Below are positions 48,491 to 61,087 of a stretch of DNA of 64,000 bases, in pieces. The notes beneath the pieces are model-generated. The model was not told where the DNA came from and searched no databases. It was given only the letters and a program-made list of their open reading frames with translations. Within the stretch, counting starts at the first letter, position 1. Each line of letters begins with the position of its first letter. Source of the DNA: Acanthaster planci (taxonomy: Eukaryota; Echinodermata; Asteroidea; Valvatida; Acanthasteridae); contig NW_019091418.1 of assembly GCF_001949145.1 (NCBI RefSeq), positions 1,761,406 to 1,825,405 on the forward strand, in the 5' to 3' direction. The translations under genes and the position numbers were made by a program.

Positions 48491-50989
48491 CAGTTTTTGG
48501 GGCTTTTATATATGTTGGGGTTATGCGTTCCCAGCACTTGGCAACGTTTATTGTGCTCACCGATCCGGACCAGCCCATCGGCCTGCCGGACACCGGGCCA
48601 GCGGAGCAAGAGAGCTAAAGAGGGCGCTATTCCACCCAGGGATGCGCCGGAACTGTCCATTTACAGCGGGTGTTTTTAAACACCCGGCGTGTTGAATGAG
48701 TACATCGAGAACGGATTCCAAACGCCTTGAAATTTAGCTGACCATCATAACTGCTGACTGGCCTCAAATTTCACCTTATTGCGAACTGAGGACGTCCTCG
48801 ATTTACAATCTGACCTCTATTCGTTTGCTGTGTTAATACACAGAAGAGCTCCGTCTGCATCTTTCAGAAGTACATGTACACATACAAAGACAGATTTTGG
48901 AAGGCAATTCTACTGTATGCGGGCTGTAGGAAGTCTTTTACTTGTTGACCTACTTCACCATTTCAACCTGTGGTGGCGGGTCGTCTGTGGAGCGACACTT
49001 GTAAGAAAGGTTCGTCTAGACCAAGTGAAGTGAAGAGCTGAATTTTATTCCGGAGTGTGTGAACTGAATCCAGTTCCTGTTTGTAGGATCACTAAGTCCC
49101 GTATTTGCGACGGTCATCACACCCTCGCCGTTTCGTCTTGTGCCCGGTAATTCTTATTGGACGTAGTCTTCGTCCCCGTCTAGCATTCTTCACCGTTGTT
49201 GACTGCCAAGCCCTCGCCAGTAAGATCATCTTGTTTATGTAAAATATTTTCTCGATTCTGTATCCTTATTGTAAACTAGCTCCAATCAGCATTTTCTTTG
49301 TTACTTTGCTAAGTGTAACATTCTCATTAATCATAATTGTTTATTTGTTCCTTATATCAGTGTGATCTTGTTTGATTTCTTTGTTGAATCGGATAAAATT
49401 CAAGCTTTAGAGTAACTGCCACTCTTAAATAGTTTGGAGTTTTTGGATCGGAACAAGGGGTGGTTTCTGAAAGGTCATCCTTGTGTGGAGCGTGACAGCG
49501 CAGGGTCCAACGTCCCATATCAGTCAGGGGCACGGACGTATACAAAAAACCTGGACTCGCAAAGCTTGGTGCGCATAAAATTAGTGACTTGAAAAGTGGG
49601 GAGGATGGTTATATTTGGTAACCCCCCCCCCCCAAAAAAAGAAAACCAGTGTGGGGGATATACCCCCGACCCCGGGATCTCCTGCCGTGGATTTATCCCA
49701 CAATAAATACTAGCTCCAAGTGTATGTGATGAGTTTAAAGGATATTAGAATAATTGTTATTTATTTTTTCATACCCAGTGCCACGATTTGTGGCAGTTTG
49801 CCCTTACACACCGCGATATCCAACGGAAATCATCACAGTCCCTTTCAGATGAAAACTATTTTGAAAGGTCAGCATTGCATTGTGGGTAAGATATGGCCCT
49901 GATCCTGTGCGCATGAGTCTTGTGCACGTATCAGTGCTCCTGGTTACCACAAACACAACAATCTATCCAATGGAACTCCAATAAAGGGACCACAAGCGGC
50001 CTTGAATAGTACGGCGGGCAGATTGTGACAGATATGTAGGAGGTTATCTCAAATCCTCAAGAGGGCGCACTTACATACGCGTCGTTGTCTAGAATGGAAT
50101 CTTTTATTATTATCTTTGCCAGGTCTCCACCTGTGCGTCATTAATTTAACTGTGTATATGTATGCATTGTAACTGGTTTCTCTGCCATTGGTGGTGTGCT
50201 ACACGCAGCCAGCCCTTTCCACTAAAAATACCAGCATCATGATGATTAAAGCCTTCAGAGATAAATTAATGTATCCCTAAAAAATACATATTAAACATAA
50301 AGAAAACCGAATTGGCGTACAGTTAACTTGAAGTAAGAGGGATTGGACCAGATGCGGTTTTACGGGGGAGGGGAGTAAAAGGGCTTTAGCCCCCGAACAT
50401 TTGTCTAGCCCCCCCATGCAAAAATAAGTACGTAGCGAAGCTTAAAAGGTGACGTAGCATGTGAAGGGTCTTGTCCCCAGCTCTACAACTGCGCCTGGAT
50501 TGGTCTGTTTTTGACGCTGAGAGCCACAGTAAGACAGTTTCTCTGAGGTTTTACCCCTCAAAATAACTGCTTGGGGGTGGATCAACTGACAACATGGAGT
50601 TAATCTCTTAATCACGTAGGAGGGGAGGGAATGGACCGAAGCGATGCATCTGTGCCGTCGATGTGAACATGCTCCCTCAATTTTCCAATTAAAAAAAATA
50701 AACGCTTCAAAGTAGCTATATAAATCTTGTTGAAGAAAAAAATAAATGAAATGACTGCTGGGCCAATGGACGACTCAAGTTTCCATTTTCTGATAAATTA
50801 ATCAGTTTGCATAAGGCCTGTAATTCAGTATAATTTCACCATTGGCTTGTTGCTAATGCGTTTTACGTTATACGATACACTGATGCGGGGTTGATGGTGA
50901 TTTATGGTGGTAAAATGGCCAGTTCCATTATTCACGACAATGAATAATTTATCTCAGCATTAACTCCGACCGGACAAAACGGTGGAGGC
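48491..50989. other. Intergenic DNA, no gene recognised
   Basis: It contains a poly-C run at about 49621-49633 followed by A-rich sequence. A short segment near 50475-50490 (ccagctctacaactg) matches part of the 6765-7034 SINE and may be a diverged fragment. Open frames are short. Confidence 0.5.
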
Positions 50990-51529
50990 ATGGCTTGTTT
51001 AAATTCTGACACTTGCTGTCAAGCCTCAGATGTGGACGGACGCTGCTCACGGAAAAAAGGGGCGCTGATTGTCGCTGAGAGAACGGACAGCGGATTCGCT
51101 AGTAGCTGTTGTCGGGGAAAGCCACCGCGCAAGATTGTGTTTGTTGAGGAGTCGAATTTGGCATTGCCGAGACTTGGCTGCTTTCTCTACCGCCGCGAGA
51201 CCCGAGTTGAGCGCATAATGCGCGAAGCGGACTGATCGGCCCGGTGAGTGGGTGTGCAGATTTCGTCGGTGTGAGGGTTGCCAGGGCTGGGTTTGAAGCA
51301 ACCTTGGCTCGATGCGCCGTCCAGCTTCGCTCCAGACAGCTCAGAGGATGCACCCGTCAATAACAGACAGGTGATTACAGTCCTCCCCCCAAAAATCATG
51401 ATCGCACACGGGGAGACAACTCACACACAAGGCTCGGTATTTGCTGCGGGCATTCAACGCTAAGATGACGAGGCATAGACCGGCGATGCAATGACGAACA
51501 ATGAGCAGACTGCCTCCTCGCCTCTCGAG
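50990..51529 (+). promoter_or_regulatory. CpG-rich candidate promoter/5' exon region
   Basis: CpG frequency is clearly higher here than in flanking DNA. The region contains two good plus-strand donors (cccg|gtgagt near 51246 and ctcgag|gtaaga at 51529). Overlapping open frames on both strands reflect base composition rather than established genes. It could be the 5' end of a gene running right, out of the window or with long introns. Confidence 0.35.
51491..51529 (+). CDS. Candidate first coding exon (MTNNEQTASSPLE), unproven
   Basis: The ATG at 51491 opens 13 codons that end exactly at a consensus donor, CTCGAG|GTAAGA, in phase 0. It lies at the 3' edge of a CpG-rich patch, as first exons often do. 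No matching second exon was recognised downstream in the window and the peptide is too short to assign to a family, so this is a positional guess only. Confidence 0.3.
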
Positions 51530-54500
51530 GTAAGACCACCATTTACTGCCCTACTAAACGCTTCCTTTTTCTCCCCCTAAAAGCCTGTATTCCCATTTTG
51601 CAATTCCCCACACGTTTCGGCGCCAGGCGGCTTTCTGATCAAAATGATACTGTCATTTCGATTAAAATACTGCCACGCACGCACGTGTGTTTATCGTACG
51701 CTCTGTTATTTCATGCCAACAGTAGTCGGTACCCAATAAAGGCGCATATTGCATCACTGATGTTGGAACGTTGTCATTCTGATTGTACTTGCACTTCAAA
51801 CTGTAACCTCGTTTTCAGGAGCACTAAAATATAATCTTAATGTATTCGTGGATGTTGGCAAGTACATCCTTTTTATAGATTCCAAATTTTAGGCTTAAAA
51901 TAACCACATGGATTTCTTGTGGTCTTTTTCTGGAGCTGGCCGATCTAACAGTTCACTCATTCTCTGTTGTCGTAACCTACACAGTAAACTGCGGACAGCG
52001 AAATGCATAATGGAGACTTATTAGGCAGGTAAACAGTTTGTGTTTCATGAAAAAGTGGCCTTAAAGCTCATCTGCTCAAAATTGTACAAGCCTCATTTAA
52101 GTTTATCGATCTTTTAAAAATTGGCGAAATGCAAAACCGAGCGTCCCCATAAACAACATTCGAAGCCGACTGTCGAAGTCATTTTGTCGGTGAATAGTTC
52201 CTCTGCTGTGCAATTTAGCTGTTTGTCTAAGTGTCATGCACTGTGCAAATTTTCTAGGTCTACTCCTTTCGCTATTCCCTACTGGCTGGATTCAGCCGTG
52301 CCCGTCGTCAACACACGAGACAAACTGGGACTTCTCGAAACGTGTTAGTAATCATGTACCAGGGAGTCATTTATTTCAAACAAACAGCATCAGACAGCAG
52401 GACGTTTACCAGACAAGAAAAGAATTCACACTTTGCAACTGAGGAGGCATCTGATGATTTTGGTGAATAGAGCAGGGAGGCTAAACTCGTTGAATAATAA
52501 AAAGATAACATTAGAAATTGAAGATCTCGCGTGATATTAATTAGGTCATTTTTCTGTTGTAGGCACAAAGAGTGATCTTAAAACGTCAATTATCTTGTCT
52601 TTATTGTAATCTCCTATTTTCCCCACAAGTTTTTAATGTGAAAGTGTTTCCTTGAAGTCTTATACTGTATCACATAATATATTGAATTCTAAATTTCCAA
52701 AAACCTTAAGCGAGTGGTGGATTTGAGCCGCATGTTAATTAAATCATGCATTTAATCTTGACCCTGAAGGTTGCCTCACACCTTTGTGAAAAATCTGGGA
52801 TTCGTTCTATCCTTAAAAGCACCCTGCAAGTTTTACACATTGTTACCTTAATTATTTTATTGCAAAAGCATATGTGTGCTGGGATGATGGTGATTACGAT
52901 GTAGTACAATTATCCAAAACCTATTCGATCGATACTGAGGCCCATCTCCCCTTCCAAAAGTGGATGGATTTATACATCACACCCCTTGTGATCCGTGGTC
53001 TGGTGCTGCAGTGCTGTAAATTTCCACAGTTTTTGTTCCTAAACGTTCAGCTCTTTGTTTACATTTTGTCTTCTTATCCATTAGCGGGATTAAAAGTTTT
53101 CCATAATCTGCTTGCCCCTTTCCGCTGAGAAACTTCATCCCAGCTTAAAGCTTAATCTTTCTGCAAAAGTGTTGCAATCTCATCAACAGATCTTTCTGGA
53201 GGGCCCTTTTGATTTAGCGTTGTCTTTGTTTTTAAGAAGACAGTGCGATATTGCAATCCTCTGCAACTTGTTTTTGCCACTTCATGTTCAAAGTGCCATT
53301 TTACGGGGCGGTACATTTTCGGTTTGAAGAACCAAGACGCAGTAAACCGCCAGTGTATTTTCGAGGAGGTGCAAGGCCCACATGCATAAGGACATTCATA
53401 AGGGCATTCATAAGGAGAGACGGAATTTGTCGGTGATTCGGCCAGGTGGAACCAAAATCTTCAGGCGGACTTCTCATCAAATGTGACGTGAAATTGTCTG
53501 GATTAGTTATGAGTTGTTTGCCCAGGGGACCATTTGTTTTACGTTGTAAGCCAGACAATTGTCAGCTACTGAGTTTTCGAGTATGAAACTGCATTGTGGA
53601 ATGCCTTGAGAATGAGCTTGTGTGAGAATTTCAAATGCAAGTTGAGACTTTTTACCGTTGTATTGGGTGTACATGTTGTGGTTTTTCAGCGCCGTACATA
53701 CATGGTGATTTAAGTCACGAAGGCTTATTATTGGTTATGGTTTAGTTTCACCGAGGGGCACATTTCCCGGAGGTGGAGAAGATATATCCCCACATCCTCA
53801 CATACATCCTTGTGCGGTTCCTCTTTTGTTCTCACTTTTTTTGGCCGAACTCCTAAACCCCTTGCGGGGCAGAGACTTGCTCCTTTTGGGGTCTCTTGTT
53901 TTTACCCGGGCGCTGGGTCCCTTATAAGATGTTCTTATCTCTGTAAATATTTTCATTCTGCCGTTTAACTTTTTGACTTAAACTTTTTTGTGAGAGTTCG
54001 CACAAAAAATTGGTACCGAAGTTTTATAATCATTGACGCTGGCCTGACATGGACCACAAAATTATTGTCCTTATTCTTTAACGTCCACGATGGAATACGA
54101 ATCCAAGTACATTTTGGCCCTGTAGACTGCAGAATTGTACTTACGTATCCCTTAATGCGACTGGACGAACAGCTTTCAAATAAATTTTCGAATAACAAAG
54201 GGGAAAAAAGCAACAGGTTGCTGAATTCAGCTCTAGAAGTAGTGACAGTAAATGACGTCTAGACAACCGGTTAATTTAGTAACATCACCATAGGGTTTGC
54301 CAAACAATCAATTCCTTTGCATAGGATTAATACGAATTCAGCCAATTTAAAGTGACATTATTCAAACAAGGCAGGAAAAAAAAGCATAAAAAACGACAGC
54401 AAAACAGAACAACGCTAAATAAAATTGAGGGTCGGTAAAGAAGTGATCAGATATCGTTAAATTGATTTGATTTCGACTTTCCAAGGGAGTTTAGATGGTC

Positions 54501-57500
54501 ATTTTACTGGCCAGAGTGGACATCGAGTTTAATGGTTACTTCTAGTCTGTATGGCGAAGCAGGGATTCTCTAGGGCTGGCTGGCGACGGGAAGAGTTGAC
54601 TACAGCTTAATGAGTGCTATATTAAATGACAGTCCGGCCGACTTGTGCCCATTGGAAAAAAAGAGCTGCTGTAAGCGGTAGACATGTTTCAGTCACATGA
54701 TTCAAAAGATATTTTTGTCTCTGAAGACTTGATATGGAGAAAGCATGTTGTGAACAGGCTGCCTTGGAGTTCGGCCCATTATTTGTCTTTGTCTACACGA
54801 CGAAACTGTTAATCTTTTTTAAGTCACTTAAACCCTCATCACACTCAAACACGATCTTACCACGTTCTAAACAACCCGGGAGAGTGGCGAGTCGTAGTGA
54901 GAACTTGTACATCAAGAACTCAGTGTGAATCGATAGCAATGTGGTTGGGTCTTCATGGACGGTGAGGTCATGCCAAAATTTTGAGTAGGCCTATGCCCCA
55001 AATGGCAGCATATTGACAACCTACCGAAGACGGCATACATTTAGTCTTAGCGTATCAACATTCTTGGAGGATCTTTATAGGCGTGATACAAGCGCAGCTA
55101 TATCGGGAAGAATTTTATGCCGTTTCTACCAGAGAACTGCTGGGGGTACAGTGTTTCAGCCATTGTAAATAGGAAATGCTCAGAAAGAGTGATGGCTGCT
55201 CGCTACAAGCGTGGCGCACACGTGACACACGCAGCAACAACATATTACCATCGTACCGTAATGTTTTAGGTCATAGAACAATCGTATCGAAGTTTTTTAC
55301 ATGGTTGAACGATCCTATTGCATCTAAGCAGAGTCGGGACTCACGTTCCCTTTAATCGTGCCGAGAACGTAATGCGAACTTCAGACTAACCGGCAGCGCA
55401 TTAACAAGCGTGATCTTGAAAGAACAATTTACCCGCCCAATTTTCCTAGTTTGATCCAGTCCTTGCCATGTTGTAATGAAATTTTAAACGTAGCGACGTC
55501 TTCCTGGTCGTCGTCAGAGTGTGATGGCGCATCAAACAAAGAGGGAAATTTGCGAAATTCTGACACTGTCACTTTAAGGAAAGCGAGTGATGGCGTCTGA
55601 TTTCCCTCGATGATATATACATTGGCCGCCCGCTCACGCAATGTGAGTATTTCTAATGATACTTAAGCCGGACCGGACGGAGTTGTTCCCACATGCATGG
55701 GCACGTGCGTACTTATCCGTGTGGACTAACGCATCTGACATGTGTTGGGAACGAGGTTCCAGTTACACCTCTCATCCACTCACGTACGTGAGCACTGTCC
55801 AACCTAGAGTGATTCAGCAACACGTTGTGCAGATCACTTGCAGTGATTTTTTTACCCAAACGAATTCACACTATCATACCATGGAGGAGGAATCGTTTTT
55901 AATGTTTTCATCATTAAGACAGGTCTGGGGGAGTTGATAGATCGAATGTATTGGTGGCCACAGACGGTGTTTGGTTTTGAAAACCATGATTCTTCCGTTG
56001 ACCTTCTTCTTGTACTGTCCTGAAATAAACCTCGTTCTAACAATTACTGCAGCTGCCATTTTCCCCCAAAAGCCTTGGTCTTATCTCTGATTTTAGACAA
56101 TTACCAATAGATACTGGAAGCACAGTTCCACTTTTTTCCATTGAATGACAAGAACACGACAGAAAATGCTTCGATTTGACTCCCAATAAGACACACCGTC
56201 TGCTTATATCCCCTACCTGTATTTCTCACTAGTGCTTCGCTCACCACTGACTCAGCGAGCATGGCGCCAGCCCCTAGGCCAGTAACTCTCTGCCATCAAA
56301 CGCAATTTGCTTTAATTCAGATCGAGTCCTGCGTGCGATTTTCATTTTCATTATGCTGGCGGTGAGCCATAGCGCGGCTCTTTTCTAGTGCCTGTGCCGC
56401 CCGCCGGATGCGAGTAGAACTCGGGTGGAACGAAGCGAGCATGCCGCCCTGCCGCGGCTGAGCACCATGGACCGATAGCGCGCTACAATCGATAGACCGA
56501 ACCTCTATCAACACACCGGTAGCTCCTCAGCAAATATATCAGATTTATCCCAGCTTTATTAGTCCCCTCTTTGCGCCCTGATGGACGCTGAGGCCCAGAC
56601 GAGCTCGCCAGATTTAGGACACCAATCACAAGTTGCCCTGAACCACTGGCCGAATTATTGGCTTTTTTTCCGTCTAAGTCCAAAGCCACAGCAATGGCTC
56701 GTTTGAGGGTTAACTGGTGGGTACAAAAGTAAGTGACAGAAGGCATTGCGCATGCGCCACGAAATGCCCTCTTCCTGTCCAGACGTCCTCGCTTCATCAG
56801 TTCAGCAATAGCATTAAATGTGATCGAGATTTATTGCAATGAGTTTTTACAGAAGTCGCGAATTTTAAGAAATATGTTGATTTGTTAATGTCCCGGGATG
56901 ACACTGACACAGGAAAAGCCCATGAAGACTTCGATATTAATTTAGAGAAGCCACTTGATCAAAACGTGGGATGGAGCAGCCGCAAATTAACACAGTTTGC
57001 AAGTCGTAATATTCAATTCCGCATAATTTTCACCGGTCATATTAATTTGGTTCCATACAAAAGGGGAATATTTGAAGGGCCCCCTTTCTTGCCGCAGAAA
57101 ATGAATTCTCTTTACTGTGTCGACCCTGAAACAGGGGTTACAAGAATACTCTTGTCGGCTTCCAAACAGTATATTTATTAGATGTTTAACCTATCTCTGA
57201 AGATATCGGTCATTTCACGTCGTTTATAATTTGAAAACTGTCCGAGTTTGCTGTTTTACATAATGTTCTTTTATAGCTTGACACCGGCCCTTATTAACAA
57301 AGCAAAACTTTGCAGAAAATTGCACAATTATTTTGGATGGGTTCTGGCTGGCAGCAAGTACACAACGTTGTGGTGCACAGTTTTAGGGAATATCGAATAA
57401 TCTACGGCGAGCATCGCGGCAATGAACAGACAAACAGACAAGCGACCTCTTTACCGTCATACGATTTCTCGCAGGCATGTTACCCATGATGCATAGCACT

Positions 57501-60500
57501 GTGATTGCTGGAAGATAACCGAGTTCAGTTCCCTCAGCTTGAGGGCAGGATGGGACAAGATACCAAGTCAAGCCGAATAATCCAATAATTCTTGAGAGTA
57601 CCGATATTGTTGTTTTTGACATCCATTCAATATTATTTACAGGAGCTTGACAGGATGAACTGTGGATATATACCATTCTGATCCCCACCCCCCGAATGCA
57701 AACTGTACAAATTGGATGTAGCTTTTGGTTTGCACAACGCTGCTGATTCAAGGAAGACATACCCTAAACTAGATAAATTAACGCAGAGGCTTGTATCACT
57801 TTTTGGTCATGGCTATGAAAGTTATAGTAACGTAAAGACAAGATATCTTGAAACATCAGTGATAAAACGAGGATTTACTATAAAAGTGCATGAAACATTA
57901 AGGTAAAGGAAAAATAAATAATACTGAAACGTTTTATTTCATGGTTATTTTTTTACAAAATTGCTGTGTGAACTCAATTATAGCAAAGTTTGTCTCAGTA
58001 ACGTGATATGGCCCAGGAATTCTGCCGCCAAATTTCGCTTTGTTTTCGGGTCAACCGAATGCTATATTGCTATAAATAGCCCTTCAAAACAGTTCCCTGA
58101 CGAGTTTACTTCAGGTCGCCACAGAATAGTTCAGTTAATATTTAATTTCATGCATTATCGCTGCATGTTATAAGCCCGTGTCTTCTCTATTTCTTTGATG
58201 GATGACGATTCATTGATTCTCATGCATGACTTGAGGCGAGACTACACACGCGGTGTAACCCCGTCGAGTACGGCAGTAAAACACAGTATTGAACTTGTTG
58301 CAAAAGAGATGGAGACTGCAATAACTTCGTGCGCGGTGCATTAAATGCGTTTTAATTGCATGACGAACGTGCGTACACTGAAAGAACAGACGGTTCCTGT
58401 CTCGTCTGACGTCGTCAAGGTCTGCTGGATTGAATTTTTTTCAGGCAGCAGATTTTTGCCCCGACAGAATATCAAAACTATGCAGTTGAAGCATTATAGA
58501 AACAGAAAATCCCGTCACTGGGTTGTCAACATTAGAGTTACGCAAAAAGAAAACTTGTTTTTTCGGTCTGACTGAGTGGTTCATACCTGTATGTTAAAAG
58601 AATTACCTAATTTCAGTTGATTTCTGTGTTTTAGTAGCGGTCATTTTTAAACGGGATTATTAGCAAAATGTCTATAATAAGACTCGAAATAAAAAAATGG
58701 ACCTAATGTTAAATTGAGAAAGAATAGTAAAGGAAAACAAACCACGCTGTTATGAAATGTGGGATTCCTAGTTCCTTTTTCAAATGAAAAAAAGTTTCAT
58801 TATTATGTTCGACATCCGAAGATTCCAATATATTATGTCCACTCTGCTGAATCGTTTCGCATGAGGAGCGACACTGTCCAAGTACGAGGTTTATTAACTG
58901 CAATGATTACACTATTATACGGTCTGCTGCATGTTAACCGTTCAGACAAACGAAGCTTGTCTGCTTTTACGAGAGTACCACTTTTCTCCAACCTGTGTGG
59001 ATCTATATACCGAAGTTTTATGTTAAAACTGGTACGGATATACAGCTAATGGGAAAAAGAAACTGTTTTGTTGATTACACCACAAGAAAGAAGATTGTTA
59101 AGTCTTCAAAATTTTGGAGAGGGATTTGACCGATCTCAGGGGGATTCTCACCCAAACGAAATCATATCAAAATATCTAAATAATAATTATGTAGCAAATT
59201 ATGGCCACGTCTGTAACTTCATATTCGAATTTCAGTGTCGTGAATTAAATTTCCTTTCTGCTACAATACATCAAATTGTATCTGAGGCCCAAATGTGGTG
59301 TAATTCGTTTGAGTTCAACATTAAACACTTGAAAGTGACCGTAGAGCTTGAAGTGAAGCCAAGTCCGAAGAGGAGGCCGGGATTTAGAAAAAGGCCCTCG
59401 CGAAAATGATGTAACACCTTTCCAACATGACAGTCACCTGTGTACTGTCGGCCTTGTTGCCGACATAGAAAATGCACAAGACGGGCTCATGAAAATCATT
59501 AGGCTGGTTTGACCAGCTCACGGTGCTGCATGTAGTGTAGTCTGGCATGCAACCGACACCTTTCGCGGATTCTTGGGCTCATCTGGTCTGCGCTATCTTC
59601 GATTTGCCGCTCATACCGTGGCGCAGTTTGCGCGGTGACAATCGCTGAGCCATGAGGAGAACATTTACCGCTTGGCCGGCTGCGCGATGCAAACAGCAGC
59701 GATGATTGTCATTAGTTTCCAGGGTGAGCCAAGATTGATGAAGTTCTTAGTCCCGTGTCGTAAATGACACGGAGAAAAAGATTATACTTCTATCAAAAGT
59801 ATATTATTCGCAAGTCATACGAGTGATACGGTCTACTCAATAAGCCCAGGGTAGCTTTAACCGAACGTTTCCTTGCATTAAAAATAAAATCAAATATCGT
59901 GTCCAATGTTCACTGAACGTGAAATTTGATCCCCTGTAGAGCTGTACTCTGAGAAGCAGATGTAGAATATAATCAGTAATTTATTTAAAGTGGTCCTGCA
60001 ATAAAGTAGTGGGCTTATTACACAACCCATGATGCCACAGAGTCTACCGTCCAAATATGCACGAAGCCTGTGTGTAAATCAGTTTTCCCTCTGAAATGTT
60101 CAACCAAGATTTCACATCTTTTTTGAACGACGCAACTGGTGCAATACTAACTGAATTGCCAGTCTGAAGAAAATCTGCCTGAGCACCGGAATAATACGTG
60201 AAATGTAATTGAATTTCAACGATCTGTACCGACAGCTTCACCGAAGTTTAATGACATCTGAGCTGACGATACATACCCTGGTTTGCTTGGCTTTGCTAAA
60301 ACACGGGAGATTGTACTGAGAGCCAGAGCTATCATTTTGTCCAAATCTTAACAGGAGAGACTCCGACATTTCACATGTTGGTTGCAATCGATGGCCAATG
60401 GCTGCCCGAAGGGATCTATTGTACTTCCGGATACTTTGCCTGCTCGTTCCAAATGTCGAGGGAAGAGTGAGGGGAAAAAAGAAAAATGGATTGATGTCAT

Positions 60501-60972
60501 ATATTTCACCTGGTGTCTCCGATCTGAGAAAGGGAAACTCTTGGCCTGGCCGGGCATCCTCTGGCAAGGCTTGGGGTGAGCAACTCACGAGGTGGTTTCC
60601 ATTTACCATCCGTCCTCTTGTCGACCTGCCATTTTAGTTGTTTCTGCCGACAGCGATATTGCAGATCGATACGTCATAACTAACACACGTCCCAAGAAGG
60701 TAGGTACTTTGCGGTCAACGCAAATAGCCCACAGAGATTAAATGGAATTGTCACAGTGAATATGTAATCTATATTACATGTGGGCTCGAGGTTGTTTCCT
60801 TGAGGTTGCATCTCGGGTCTGAGGGTTACTTGATTAACCCACTTCTGATGAAGTTGAATTGAATTAGTGTAGGTTGAACAAGACGCTCGAAGTCGAGGTT
60901 AAGAAGCGTTGCAGCTTTCAGTCTTCTAGGTTTCAAGAAAGTTGATCATTGTTAATCTATGTCAAATGAAAT
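51530..60972. other. Long non-coding stretch, no gene recognised
   Basis: No known protein family appears on either strand. The longest frames (for example 59068-59409 plus, 56483-56797 minus) lack motifs and splice context. GC-richer patches occur at about 56230-56810 and 59520-59720. A CCCTTGCGGGGCAGAG-type GC segment lies near 53860. Confidence 0.5.
56747..56758. promoter_or_regulatory. NRF1-type palindrome TGCGCATGCGCC
   Basis: The sequence matches the NRF1 consensus (GCGCATGCGC core) and is followed within 20 bp by cttcctg, an ETS-like site. It lies in a locally CpG-rich segment. Such pairs are typical of CpG promoters, but no transcript start or coding exon can be tied to it. Confidence 0.35.
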
Positions 60973-61003
60973 AACAAAACAAAACAACAAAACAAAACAA
61001 CAA

Positions 61004-61050
<47 letters not shown>

Positions 61051-61087
61051 ACACCACCAGCAGCAACAACAGCAACAACAACAACAA
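60973..61087. repeat. (CAA/CAG)n microsatellite
   Basis: An interrupted AAC/CAA/CAG triplet tract of about 115 bp, preceded by aaaac repeats. It produces a poly-Gln frame on the plus strand and a poly-Cys frame on the minus strand. Neither has gene context. Confidence 0.92.

Noticed and set aside
59068-59409. 113-codon plus-strand frame with a basic C-terminus
   Set aside because: Length is compatible with chance in AT-rich DNA, and no family was recognised.
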